A stretch of 64,000 bases of DNA. It comes from Auriscalpium vulgare. Its lineage: Eukaryota; Basidiomycota; Agaricomycetes; Russulales; Auriscalpiaceae. Positions 1-12,620 of this stretch are shown here, piece by piece (position 1 is the stretch's first letter; the number at the start of each line of letters is the position of its first letter). The stretch spans positions 1,364,001-1,428,000 of the forward strand of contig JAHBBC010000001.1 in assembly GCA_019915015.1 (NCBI GenBank), given 5' to 3'. A program made the position numbers and the translations under genes. The notes under the pieces were generated by a model. It was not told the DNA's origin, did not search any database, and saw only the letters and a list, made by a program, of their open reading frames with translations.

Positions 1-2022
1 CATGGGCATAGGGGTGCCCATCATGGGCTCCAAGAAAAGGCCATGGGCGGAGACGGTGTCCTGCGGGTCGGCAACATCTGGTTGTTCGAGGTGAGCGCGT
101 CCGTGAGCGGCGTGTGGTGGTGCCATGGGTCTCGGCGAGGGGGGGACTTCGGAAGGTGCGTAGGCTGGAGTCCTAGTCACTAAATCTCAATTAGGGCGGA
201 GTTCCAATTCTCTTTTCTTTCTTCCCACAACCCACCACATTCATATCGACCGCGCAAGCAGGATCGCGAGTGTGCAGCAGGCGTGAAAACAATCGCAACT
301 GACCTTGACAGAAGACAAGCAGGGACATGCATTAACGGGGTCCCGCTTGTACATGTGCCGTGGGACGGTCGAATGCCGTCAGTGTGGCCACTACCTCAGT
401 TGCCGCGCGGAAGTTATCTACGGAAGGCGAGATGTTCTTCCCCAGCTCTCAGGCCGAGCAGTACGTGTGGTCATAGGGTTGCGGAAGCCTCCGCTTGCGT
501 CCACTTCCACTTCTTTGATGGCGGCTGCAAACTTCCCGCAGCTGCCGTACCGCCGTACTTGCTCGCATGCTCATATTTTATCCGAGCGGCTTCATGCATG
601 GTCAGTAAGTTTCTGAATATCGGGACGGTCAGAATGGATATCAACCGGGATGAATTGACCGGCCTAGCTATGAAGCGTCCTCGCATGCTACCGTTACGAC
701 CTGTTACCACCCGGCGTGATTTACGATATTTGGGTCCAGGTACGTCCTGTATTCGAGGGTATACAACTCGACGTTATGTAAGGTTACCCAGGCGGTCTAT
801 TCTCTGCAGGGTCGCTTGACGTTAAGTACTTCGATCGCACTTCCAGCAAATGCTGCCGGGTGTTGCCTAGAACGACTGCCAAGGTCAGCCACGGAGACCA
901 GTAGTCGTCAACTCGCAGATTTCAAAGGGATGTCGATCCTTGCATATGAATATAAAGCGCCGTACACAGTACTTGCCTTGTCCTATTACAGTGTTTTCCC
1001 CCGACTACACAGCTTGCAAGCTGCATACCTTGCGCGTCAGACGGCTGCCGCAACACCATACGAAATGACCAAAGACCTTCAATTCGTGCAAGCTGCGATA
1101 AAATTATTTGCCTTTAGACGTGCGCCGCGGGAAACCTATTGCTTTTCCAGTAGTTGTACACATGGAAATTTCTTACGACTCTGTCAGCGTTACACATGAT
1201 CGGGTTAGTAACCGTAAGTTTGGCGAAATCTGCGTCAAGAGGCAGATTTTCGATCGTTGGAAGAACGTCCGGAATGATGATATAATCATAGGGACTTGCG
1301 GTACCGGTTTCCAAAGCGCAAGGAACCCAGCTCTGTGCTACGGCGCGCGGTCCAGGATGTGGGGAAGACCGATACGCGGGGGCAGTGCCGAGCGGTCGTG
1401 AGTGGTGATGATATACTTACGGACATGCGATCATCAAAATATAACGCTGGCACCCACGGCCGTCAGACGCATTACCTTTACATTTACATACAGCGTATAC
1501 AGTACTTATTGGCATGCGTTCCGCAGGGATATTGCGTACAGACAGAGTGTGGCAACGGGATGATGCTCCGGGCGAGGAACTGCAGTGATGGCCGTGTCTG
1601 TGGATCAAAGTCGGCAAAAGCGGTACCTGGCACGACTCGATCATGGATCGACACGGAGGAGACGCAGGCTGCGTCCCGAGCGCACGCTGAGAGGCTGGGC
1701 ATGTGGAATGCTGATGCGGACGCAGAAGGTGATGCACGGCGCACGCACAAGCACAAGGTGTCGCATGGAGGGACTGCCGGCCGGTGAGCGGCCGGCCGGC
1801 CGAGTGCGGCGGACTCGGGTGCGGAGGTGAGGGAATTCGGTGTGGGAAAGGCGACCGAAACCGGTGATTGTCGGAGTGTGAAGTTGAGGCCTATCACGGT
1901 TACGAGTTGTCCTGCAGCACAGAAGACTCACGGTTGCTCTCCCTCTCTGTTCGCTCTCATCGTCTCCCTTCGTCCACGACGGCCCCCCCGTCCCCTCCCC
2001 CGCTCTCTTTCCTCTTCCCGTC
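1..2022. other. Left-edge intergenic region
   Basis: I see no supportable gene here. Open frames are short, mutually overlapping, and show no recognisable domain or consistent splice pattern. The part from about 200 to 1500 is poorer in G+C than the neighbouring genes. A GGCCGG-rich palindromic patch lies near 1783-1803. The last 150 bases before CDC24 are C/T-rich, as expected of a fungal core promoter and 5' leader. Confidence 0.5.
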
Positions 2023-5000
2023 ATGACATCCGTCGCAGGTCGCAAAAAGTCTATCATCTCTCCCGCCAACGTCGACATGCCCATCGGCAACAATACCCTC
2101 CTCAATAAAGCCGCCTCCCAATCCACCTCCCTCTACCAGCAATGCTCGTCCCTCCGCTCTCGCCTCCTTCGCATACGCGCATTCGACCGCTTCTTCGCCA
2201 TTGCCTCGCCGCGGGACTCCCCGCGCCAGTCCACAGACCCAGTAACACAACTATGGGACTGCTTCGCCCTCGGCACCCCTCTGTGCTACCTCTTCAACCT
2301 CCTCCCCGCTCCAGCGAAACCTATTCCCATCGAGACTGATCCTAATATGATTCCCGACATCCACGCCGACAAAACCAAGAAGCGCGCCATCGCTCTTTTC
2401 GCCATGCAGGTGAAGCAGCTCGACAACGGCGAGCAATTTACCGTAACAGATTTATGGGATCGTAACTCGACGGATGGGTTTGTGAAGGTGCGTTTACCGC
2501 TTCTCTTGTGGTAACAAAGCGTCGTGACACCCTCGCCAGGTCGTCAACACTGTCACACATCTCGTGGACCGTCTCCCCGAGGACGTGTTCGTCGAGCTGT
2601 CTCCCCCATCTCCAACCTTAACCAGCCAGGACTCGCTCGACTCCTTGGCACCCGAAACCCCTTTAATGCCCGTACCCGCGAATGCACAGGAGGCTGCGCG
2701 GAACAATATCATTCGCGAGTTAGTCGAGACGGAGCGCAAGTATGTACAAGATTTGGAGGTTATGCAGGTACGTCGTAGCGTTCTCCATTCTTCGCGTAGA
2801 TAAGTCGGAGCTTACTGTCCGGATCTCAGAAATACTCGAACGCTCTGTCGCAGAGCAGCACAATTGATCACGACACGATCCATCTACTGTTCCCGAACTT
2901 GAACAAGCTGCTCAATTTCCAGCGCAAGTTCCTCATCCGGTTGGAGAGCACAGCAGAGATGACATGGAGGGATCAGCGCTGGGGCGTGTTATTCGCAGAC
3001 AACGTGAGTCTCACATGCCCATTTGTGATGATTGTATGCGGTGCTCATTTCGGCCTTCCCATTATCCGTTGCGCGCATTGTTTCCGTGTTGGGCTTTCCA
3101 TTGCTTCCTAACGCAATTGGGAACAAAAGGAAGAAGAGTTCGCCGTGTACGAACCGTACTGCGCCAACTATACCAACGCATCCGAGTTGATGATTATGGA
3201 GGAACAGAATCTCATGGTGCGTGGGCTCTCTTGTCTGGAGGCGTGTGTTGGCAACCACGCCTCGGCAACTCCCGGTCGGTCTCCTGACCAAACATCCATC
3301 AATAGAAGTACAGCCATTTGATCAACGCAAAGTCAGAACTCCCCGCCTTTCTAATCAAACCCGTGCAGCGAATCTGCAAATACCCTTTGCTTTTGGACGT
3401 GAGCTCACATCTCATCAATATATGATTATCCCGTTGCTGACGTGTTTCGGCACCCATACAGTCTCTCCTCAAGGCGTCTTCTCCGGCCGAATACCCCCAC
3501 TACGAAGAGCTGAAGGCCGGGTCAGCTGCCGCAAAGCGCATCACCGACAAGATCAACGAAGCTCAGCGCCGTGCCGAAAATATCCAAACTGTTCAAAACC
3601 TGGCGACGCGCGTCGACGATTGGAAGGGGCACCATGTCTCACAATTCGGCGAGCTTCTCCTCGATGACATCTTCATCGTAACGAAGTCCGAGGTCGACCG
3701 GGAGTACCACGTCTTCCTGTTTGAGCGCATAATCCTCTGCTGCAAGGAGGACATAGGCGCTGGTTATTACGGGAAGAAGGTTGGCAAGAGCAACTCGATA
3801 TTGAAGAAGCCGCAGACCCCCACGTCCGCTATGGGCCCCGCTCCCGGGTCCTCCAAGAAGAAGACGACCCCGCTGCTGCTGAAGGGTAGAATTTACCTAA
3901 ACAACGTGACCGAGGCCAAGTCGACGAGCGGCAATGGCGAGTGATCCCGCTGATTTTCGTGAAGTCATCTGCTGAACAAATTTACACAGGCGCCTACTCA
4001 TTGAACATCTGGTGGAAGGGCGACGACGATCTAGAGTTCTTCACCCTTCGTTGCCGCAATGAGGAGCAGGTTCGACAGTGGGAGACTTCGGTAAAGCGTT
4101 TGATCGAGCGCGTTGCCATGCGCCGCGCGTCCGAGCGCAGCACATCCCGCCTGGCGTATCAAATGAACCATGGTCCCTCCGCGTCTCGCGTTCCTCAATC
4201 AGGAGGCATGCTATACTCTCCGAACGGGAACTCGTCACTGCCATCCCACCCATACGGCAATGGCGGCCGTAGCCTTCGCCAGTCGAACCCGTATGGTACC
4301 GATGACCACCTCTACTCGAACGGCAACTTCAACGGTCCGGCGGGGTATCCACCGCACGATGGCTTTGACCCGGATGACGAGTACGAAGATTACCCGCCGA
4401 CGATGTTGAGCCCCTCGTCAGGTCGCGCAACTCCAATAGACGGGCGGCGCGGCGCGGCAACCCCCAACATGGACCAACTCGTTCAGGGATACGATCGTCC
4501 TCGAGCACAGACGGAGGACGCCAGTGGTGCGATGTTGTCGCAATGGCGGCAGCATAACGCATCTATGGCACCCTCACCGATCAACGGTCTTCCATCTGGC
4601 CCAAGCCCCCGGCCCACCCAAACACGCCTAAACTCCACGATGAGCTTTGCGTCTGATTCCAGTTTCGGACCTGGCGTGGGCTCGCGCCCTGCAGGTGCAC
4701 GGCCGCCGCTGCGCAGCCAGTTCAGCTCGACTCGACTGCGCTCGACGTACGAGAACACCGAAGCACGCGCTGCTTCGCCCGCAGTCCCCGTCGTCACGCC
4801 GACTGCTCTGCATCGATCGCGGAGCGCGAGCCAACCTACCGCATACGTACCGAAGCATGCCCCGCCACCGCCGCCATTGCCATCTGGATGGGATCGCAGC
4901 AAGGCGTTGTCTACAGAGACCAAGCGATCGAGCGGCTCAAGTCATTCCACCGGGGAGGACTCGGGCTACTCGCCGAACAGCTCCTCACCCATCACTCCCT

Positions 5001-5338
5001 TCGGATCGAGCGACTCATCGCTGTCGGGTATGGCGGGTCGATCGTCTTTGTCATCGTCTTACGATCACGGACACGGGCATGGCTCTCCGCCAGCAGTCAA
5101 GGTCAAGGTGCACTTTGGCAACGACATCTTCGTTATCCAGGTCCCGCGAGCGACAGAGTACCACGACCTGGTGGAGCGGGTGGGCAAGAAGATCCGTCTG
5201 TGCGGTCCTCGGCGCGAGGACGGGCCTCTGCGCGTCAAGTATGAGGACGAGGAGGGCGATTTGATCTCCATGCGCTCGACGGAAGACGTTGACATGGCGT
5301 TCGGCGGTAAGACGCAGGTCGTACTGCACGTCGCGTGA
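2023..5338 (+). CDS. CDC24: CDC24/Scd1 Rho guanine-nucleotide exchange factor
   Basis: This protein activates Cdc42 by GDP/GTP exchange at polarity sites. Seven exons (2023-2487, 2540-2767, 2830-3003, 3130-3216, 3306-3398, 3462-3936, 3990-5338) join in frame to 956 residues. Domains run in the family order: a CDC24 calponin-like segment (about 45-140, with LWDCFALGTPLCYLFNLL), a RhoGEF/DH domain starting at IIRELVETERKYVQDLE and including the conserved PVQRICKYPLLL, a PH domain ending near QWETSVKRLIERV, a long Ser/Pro/Gly-rich linker, and a C-terminal PB1 domain (VKVHFGNDIFVIQVP, with acidic KYEDEEGDLISM). PB1 is the Bem1/Scd2 docking domain in yeasts. The start codon opens directly onto the conserved region after a C/T-rich leader. 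Intron 6 appears to be GC-AG. Identification is strong; the small internal exons are less certain. Confidence 0.93.
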
Positions 5339-6611
5339 GCCTGTCTGTCGTCTTTCCGCTCTGTTTCATAGCTATGGTTTTGCCTGCATCTTTCTTCCCC
5401 ATGTTGCATTGCCTCATCCATTGACATTCCCCAAAAGCACACTTCACACACACCCCACCCTCCCTGCATATCTCATCATGTTTCTTCAGTTCCTTGGGGA
5501 CTTCTCATTGGGCACCCTCGTTCTCTCCCTCTCTCTCTACCTCCCCATATTGTATCGCCGACCGGTAAAACGCTACTCCCTCCTCTACCTGCGGTCTCTT
5601 ATCGCAGGTTGTTCTAACCTTCGCTTGCCGCGTCCCGCCAGCGTGATGCGGGCGTCTTTACCTTAACCTCACGCTCGTTATGCATCTACTCTCTCTATCT
5701 ACCGTTGGCCGTGTTACTCGTATTTTATTATTGTCTCCCCGGATTTCTTGCCTGCAATGGCGCCGTTGTTGAGCCTTGGAGGGTTCGGTCACTAGTCGTG
5801 TACAGTATCCAGTTATTAGAGCTTCACATCACTTGCTATTGCCTGCCCAATTGCATCATTTGTTTCACCGTGTAAATTTTCTGTTGTGTTCAGGCTGAGT
5901 GAGTAACAGGCGAACCAGGGCCGCTGTACAAGTGTCAGTTGCTGACCGCATGAGATCGGCAGGGCCAACTGAACAGAGTCTAGAGTCTGGACGGCACCTA
6001 GAGTCAAGGCCCTCAATGTTACGTTGAGCAGGTCCGGGTCGTGATGGCGCTAAGTATAGCTCTTTAGTATGCCGGCCGCTGCCACAAGGAAGATGGCGAG
6101 CAGCGACTATGAATGTTAGCCTTGACGCACAGCCGCGCCTGTCGGCGAGGACTCCAGACTCCAAGCGCGGAGAGAATCGGCGGAGAGACAGTCAGGCACC
6201 TGGCAATTGACATTGAATTAATGACAGGAACGCGAGGGTACGCGTAGCATGCGCAGCTGAAGCTTCGCTGAGTAAATGTGATGGAATAATTGCAGCCTCG
6301 CGGAGCCGGCAGCAAGAGAGCGCTCTGGCGGCGACAGCCAAAGCTAATCCTTCTTGGGCATCAATTTATTTGGTGGGATATGTAGGCCTCTACATAGTAT
6401 GTGGGAGCATCAGCGGTTGGATATCGGAGGCCGCATGGATCTGTCACGTCATGCGCACTCTAACATACACCAGACCTAGGTTCGATCAACACACCGGCAG
6501 GCCCCAGGATTGACAAGACGCAATATTGAGTGCGGCTAGAAGAGCGCTAGCCCAGGCAAGACACGTCGTGGAAAGCGCATACTTATATGCGTCTACTTAT
6601 CATCACAAAAG
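5339..6611. other. Intergenic region, CDC24 3' UTR and convergent tail
   Basis: The first few hundred bases are C/T-rich and fit a CDC24 3' untranslated region. The rest has only short overlapping open frames without domain signal. It separates the convergent ends of CDC24 and the MYND-finger gene. Confidence 0.5.
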
Positions 6612-7481
6612 CTACGTCCATGTCCATTTGACCTCCTTCTGCGCCTTGCAGAAAACCTTGTGTCGACTCCAGTCCGCCCTCTGGCATTCGGTCCTGCAGG
6701 AACAACGTGACGTCAGCTCCGACACGCTCCGCGACAGTCGCAGCAGACGTCTCGAAACTCACCCGCAGTACCTGTAAGAGATTGCACACTGTCAGGTGTC
6801 TCCAGTAGCAGATGGACTGGACAAGCTTGGCTCACCGAGTGAGCTGACACCCTCCGCACTTCTTGATGCTGTCCAGATCGGTTTCCTTGTGGCATTTGAC
6901 GCAGCTCCCGGCGAACGGGAAGACGATTGAGGTAGGCGACGGACGTTTAAAGGTGGGCTTGTGGCCGCCCATCGCCGCCATCTGCCTGTTAGCCTGTTTG
7001 AGCATCAAGGAGCACCTCCCCTGCGACGAGTCGCATATGTGATGGAACTTGATAGAAAGCAAGGTATGCAAAGCGAGGAGCTTAGAAGTGGTGGCGCGCT
7101 CACATAGACGGTCGCCCGCGGAGGTGTTAGATGCGTCCACGTCGCGATATCGTACACAGTTTCTCTCCCGCGCTTTTCTGCGTTGTCCCAGCCCAGCGAA
7201 AGTCAGCCATCGACGGAGAGATTGACAAGGCGATCTGGGATCGGCTCACCGCAGAATTCGCAGTGCCACATCTGGGTATGCTTCATGTCGATGTTGATGA
7301 TCCTCAGCGTGTCTCGTATCCACGTCTGTTTCTCCGGGCCCGTCATGTTTGGTCTAGGCAGGGGCAGGCGAAGCTCCAGCTCCAGACGACGCTGGTGCTC
7401 GCCGAAGCGGTCCTCAGAAACTGCGTCGCTGGCAGCAGAGCCGTAGACAAGAACTTTGAGAATGAGCTCGGGGCCAGACAT
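6612..7481 (-). CDS. MYND zinc-finger protein, paralog A
   Basis: A small MYND-finger protein of unknown function. The start ATG at 7481 opens MSGPELILKVLVYGS, shared in outline with paralog B (12621-13482). Exon 1 ends at WHCEFCG. A short second exon encodes EKRGRETVYDIATW. The third exon carries the first MYND half, CVKCHKETDLDSIKKCGGC. A 9-nt microexon (GTACTGCGG) supplies the YC pair, and the last exon gives ECQRADWSRHKVFCKAQKE and ends WTWT. Together these make a C-x2-C, C-x2-C, YCxxxC, HxxxC zinc-binding set. MYND domains usually bind proline-rich peptides. The gene converges with CDC24 and is head-to-tail with the GH63 gene. It is an inverted copy of paralog B across that gene. Confidence 0.85.
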
Positions 7482-7842
7482 GGCTGGTGAGGAAAGAACT
7501 GAGGTAGCAACAGACTTGGTCAACTTCGCGACTTGGTGTATTTCGCGACGTGACGTATTTCGCGACTTACGTATTTTCATGTTTAGGCAGATTCAAGCGC
7601 CCCTTCCACTGTAAACTCCCAGCACATGTATTATTCGCGACAGCCTACAACGAGGATTGCCGGTAACGCCAATGAGAATGAAAACGTGCTACATCGACGG
7701 TCTTCTACAATTGCATGTATGCGAAACAATCTACTACCCATGGCACTGGACGGAACGACAATCGTGCTCATGACATGTCTACGTGTGGATGATGTGAATG
7801 CTAACACGAGGATGTCAAACTGAAAGGAACTTCATGCATATT
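7482..7842. other. Short intergenic region between MYND-A and GH63
   Basis: This stretch holds the MYND-A leader and the GH63 3' end. A short imperfect repeat occurs at about 7530-7570 (cttcgcgactt, ttcgcgacg, ttcgcgactt). No gene is seen. Confidence 0.4.
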
Positions 7843-10800
7843 CTACAAGGCGTCGGGCGAGATATCGCCCAGAGTGTTGGGGTCCGCTGTGCTGTAAGCA
7901 CTGAGCAGCGACTGCGCATCGTCGCCGTACTCGGACTCGATCGCTTCCTGTTGACGACACAAACGTAGTCAGCACGAATCCGCACAAGGATGAAATCGTA
8001 TCATCAACTCACGTCGAAGTAATGATGGGCGAGGCTGCGAGGAGCTGCAATGATAGATATTACGGTGTCAGCACGCGACACGCCACAACGGACGATGCGA
8101 TACATACTCTTCGGCGTCTTAGGAAGACGGCAACTCGCCCCGCTCTGGAGGATATGGTACGCGACCAGCCCGGACCTGCAAAAATCAGATGAGCCTTGCC
8201 TGTAAGGCCGATACCAAAGAGCGCCGGTGTTACCATCCCGTCTGATGAGACGCCCCCAGACCACGACCGTCGTCCCCGTGGAAATACTATAAAACCAGAC
8301 GCCCAGTCAGCCGCCCATCCCTGCCCGTCGGTACAATGCGACAGCGCCACATACCTCGTAGAACCAGACGTAGTCGCGGAAGTTGGGATCAAAGTCTAGC
8401 TTCTGGTTCCCGCCGTTCAGCGCCCGGCGTCCATGCACGTCCCGGCCGAAGATGTGGATGATCCGATGCTGGATCTCCTCCGCCACCTGTACGAGATTCA
8501 TATAGTCACCGCTCCCCGTGGGACATTCGACCTGGAGCTCGTCGCCGTAGTACTGATGGAATCGCTGCAAGCTTTCTATAAGGAGGAAGTTGACGGCAAG
8601 CCCTACGATCAAGGCCGTCAACGTCTGAACGGCATCTGGTTCTCTGAATTTGCTCACAGATGGGACCACGCCAGTTGGAGTTACCGCCAAACATTCCAGA
8701 CTTGGACTCGCCGGGCCAGTAATTGACTTCGTGCCTATGGCCATTAACTTCCATTCCCCAAGGATGATCCTTGTGCTTCTTCGACAGACTGGGATAAGGC
8801 ACCATCAGCGGACGGTGAGCAAATGAGTCACAGAGTACGCACGACCGAATGCCGTGCTCGCTGAAGAACTCGTTCTCATCTAACATCTTCTCAAGGATGC
8901 TCGTAAGACGCTCCTTGCTTGCAAGGGCAAGAAGGAAGCGCTCTCCACGACCACGCGCTGCACGTCATAAATTACATCAGTCATAGAACCCACGACGATG
9001 TGCGATGATATCAACCTTTCATGTTGGCCATATTCCTTCCGGAGACCTCGGGGCGGTTATCGATAAACCACTCCATGCGCTTTTTGAAGCCAGGGAAGCG
9101 GTTGATGAGGGACGGCTCGAGGGTGAGCGTAGCATATAGCGGGATCAACCCTACAAGGCTGCGAACGGGGAGCTGCATGGTATCGTGTGGGCCCCACTGG
9201 ATCGCGTCGTAGTACATGCCATCTTCCTCGTTCCAGAGGCTTGCCAGGTCCTCGCCGGAGTGGAATGTCATGGCATCGGCAATGAAGATGAAGTGCTAGA
9301 TAAGGCGCAGTCAGGTAACAGTGGAGAGTGATGACGTCGTACGTACCTCGAAGAATTTCGACGCGATGTCCTCGTATACGGGATTGTGCTTGGCCAGCTC
9401 TAGCGCCATGGCCAACCTAAGCGGGCGACGTCAGTGTCAAGATCGTGGAAATGTCTGCCAACTCACATGTTCAAGCAGTAGAAGGCCATCCATGCTGTGC
9501 CATCTGCCTGGCGCAGCACACCACCCGTCGGCAAAGGCTCCGAGCGATTGAACACGCCGATGTTATCGAGGCCCAAGAACCCGCCCTCGAACACATTCGC
9601 GCCGTCCGCGTCCTTACGGTTCACCCACCAGGTGAAGTTCACGAGCAATTTCTGGAAGACGCGCTCCAGGAACCGCAGATCCTCTTTGCCGTAGAGCTTG
9701 CGCTCAATCTTGAACACTCGGAATGTCGCCCAGGCGTGCACAGGCGGGTTGACGTCGGAGAAGTTCCACTCGTACGCGGGGATTTGACCGTCGGGCTTCA
9801 TATACCATTCGCGCGTCAGCAGATCGAGCTGCTTCTTGGCGAACGCCGGGTCGACGACGGCCAAAGGGATGCAGTGGAAAGCGCTGTCCCACGCTGCGAA
9901 GTAAGGATACTCCCATCTGTGATGAGACACTGTTAGTTGGGCAGTCACAGCACACGCTGCAAGAGGGCATCACGCACTTGTCAGGCATGGAGAGAATGTC
10001 CGCCGCATGGAAGTGGCCCCAGTGCTGTACGCAGAATATATAGATGAGATAACGTCAACTGTTGCAGATCCTGCGTACCTTGTTGGGGCTGCGCTGCTTC
10101 CTCGAGGCTGCGGGCGGAGGCTGGGCCGCATCGCCGTCTAGCCATTGCTTCGGGACGAACTGGTAGTACTGCTTCGTCCACATCATGCCACCCAACGCCT
10201 GCCGCATGATGGCTCGCAGGTCGTCCGTGACGGACCCAAGAGTGAGGGCATGGTAGAACTCATCCGCCTCAAGACGCCGCTCCTCCATCGCGTCGTCGAA
10301 CAAACCCTCGTCCTCCAAGGTCGGGTCCTTGCGAGGAGACTGAGGCGTGAGCTTCATGCGCACGACTGCGCATCCTCCGCCGCCCGGCACGTCCTTGAAG
10401 GTGTAATGCGCCGCAGACTTCGTGCCTGTCCGGTCAGGGTTGACGAAGGTTGGTTCAGGTATGGGTGTCGAGCTTCCAGGGTCCTCGTCAGACGATGAGT
10501 CGTCCTCGCCATTGACAGCGGCCGCAGATCCACTGGCTTTCTCGACATCCTCCTTGCGCGGGACGTCGAGCTTCGTTTTCCACCTCCCGTTCACCAGAAC
10601 ATCCCTAGGCGGGCGGTGTGAAGGGATGATGTGGTCGTGGAAGGCGTCCTTGGCATATGGTGACTCGTTGGCAACGTGTGAGCCCCACAAACGCGCGTTG
10701 TTCGACTCATTCTCTGTGAACAGCAAGTCAGGCTCGACCGAGTCCACGTCCTCGCCGTCACTCCCAACGATGGGGACTGCTTCGCCGTCGGGACCAACGG

Positions 10801-12051
10801 GCGGCGGGGACGGGAAGCAATACAAGTGGGTCTTGCCCAGCGTCTTGTGAGTGGCAGTGATCCGATTGTCGGTCGTCGCGGATAGATTGGGTTTTGGCGG
10901 TGTGGGTAACGGCCACGACCAGGTATTGGCGAAGAAGAGCTGCGGGATAATGTGCAGGGAGGCAGGGTCTGGACCGCGATTATATGCGGTGATACGGATG
11001 TAGACATTCTCGGGGCTGTCTTCATCCTTCGCGTACTGTTGCTGCGATGAGTATATGCTGTTTTGGAATAATGCAGAGACTTACCTCAACGAAGACATCC
11101 CAGTATCGGTCCTCATCCAACGCGTCCGTGTCGAGGATCTCGAACTCTGCCACTTCGCGGCCGCGATTTTGGCTCTCGCGCACGAGCTCCTCATACGGGA
11201 ACGCCTTCTGCGGGTACTTGTACAAAAATTTCATGTACGAGTGAGTCGGCGTGGAGTCCAGGTAGTAGTAGAGCTCCTTGACGTCCTCGCCATGGTTGCC
11301 TTGCGGGCCAGACACACCAAAGAGCCGCTCTTTGAGCATACGATCCTCGCCATTCCAGAGGGCCAAGGAGAAGCAGAGACGCTGGTGATTGTCACTGAAG
11401 CCAGCGATGCCATCTTCGCCCCATCGGTACGCGCGTGAGCGGGCTTGTTCGTGCGGGAAGTGTGCCCACACATCGCCGTCCTCCGAGTAGTCTTCACGGA
11501 CGGTCGCCTGAGAAACATGAGGAAGTGCACGCGGAGAGCGGTAGAGCACGCACCCATTGCCTGTCGGAGAGGTAGGGACCCCATCGCTTCCAGTGTCGCT
11601 CCTTCTTGCCATCCTGATCTAGGCGATATCGCTCTACACCATGATAGTCCTTACCGAGCTTGTCGCGGATGCGGGTACGATAGGACTTGCTGGGTTCGTC
11701 TGTGGTGGCGGGCGGGGTGGTGGTTTCCTGGGCGGGCTTTGTCAACTTGGGCGGGGGGGTCGGGGCGTTGCTGGTGGCAGGGATTTTGATAGAGAGCGGA
11801 GGGTCAGCACGCTGTGCGGCATCCTGGGGCTGCTGGGGGTTGGCCTGTTCGTTTCTGAAGAGCCTCTGTTGGATGTTTCTGACGGACTGGGACATGGCGG
11901 GGTAGAAGAAAGAGGGGGAAGAGGGAGGCGAGTCGTTTTTGGCCGCGGACGCGTCCGTTGGAATACGCGTCTGCACTTCGAGTCGATGACGTCGTGCATC
12001 GGTGGGCGAGCCATTTACGGCAGCGCCGCGGTTCTCTTCACGCCCCGCCAT
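7843..12051 (-). CDS. GH63-family glycoside hydrolase, cytosolic type
   Basis: A large multi-exon enzyme of the GH63 (alpha/alpha)6-barrel family, which includes processing glucosidase I and mannosylglycerate/glucosylglycerate hydrolases. The start at 12051 leads a Ser/Pro-rich N-terminus. Conserved blocks follow: [14 protein letters not shown], then [40 protein letters not shown] and [20 protein letters not shown]. The barrel begins near [16 protein letters not shown], with [18 protein letters not shown] (the acid region in this family), [22 protein letters not shown]-type helices, and [13 protein letters not shown] near the catalytic-base region. The last exon encodes [15 protein letters not shown]. 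No signal peptide or membrane anchor is visible, which argues against ER glucosidase I. The substrate cannot be read from the sequence. About a dozen introns of 50-60 nt are present, and individual borders were not all resolved. Confidence 0.85.
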
Positions 12052-12620
12052 CGATAGCTGCCCGGTCGTTGCGTCCGTTGCGTTCGCCCCGTCGCTGTCT
12101 TATATCCCTCGACATCCCCCGGACCCAGCGGATTTACCGGCTTTTTTTCTCTCGCGCGTCGGCATATTTAGGGAGTCGACGATGCGGCACGAGGCTACCC
12201 CATTGGGCCGCGGTCCTCCGAGTCACGCTTCCCCACATCCTCTGGCGTGAATGCGCTCCAATATCCCCCGAGGTCACAAACTGAAAGTGCATTATTTCTG
12301 CGATCATCGATATATCCTCTGCGTTCACACTTCAGGCTTTGAAGTTTCGAAGTCGCCAAATTTCCAAACGCTCGCGTGTCTGAGCATCTCCATTCGTCTC
12401 TCCGATCCCCTTTCAACTTCCAGCCATTGCCGAGTCGCTCGTCTGCTTATTCCTAGCCAGCAATGATTTCCAAATTTTGCAAGTGCTCTCTGCCATGTAC
12501 ATCTGGTCTCCTGGAAGCGTATTCATTTTTGCTTGAGTCTAGAGTTGCAGGATTTCCCACGCCTTGCTTCCGACAAAACAGAATGGCCTACCTGGACGTT
12601 GACGTTGAATCACGACCATC
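12052..12620. other. Divergent promoter between GH63 and MYND-B
   Basis: The 569 bases between the two divergent start codons must hold both promoters. I see no gene, and no element I can name with confidence. Confidence 0.4.

Noticed and set aside
4647..5264. Alternative plus- and minus-strand frames over the CDC24 linker and PB1 region.
   Set aside because: They are frame shadows of the Ser/Pro-rich linker. The CDC24 frame carries the recognisable PB1 domain.
6470..6500. A possible tRNA B-box (ggttcgatc).
   Set aside because: No matching A-box or cloverleaf could be built around it.
9445..9936. Plus-strand open frames inside the GH63 gene.
   Set aside because: They are antisense to conserved GH63 exons and carry no domain signal.
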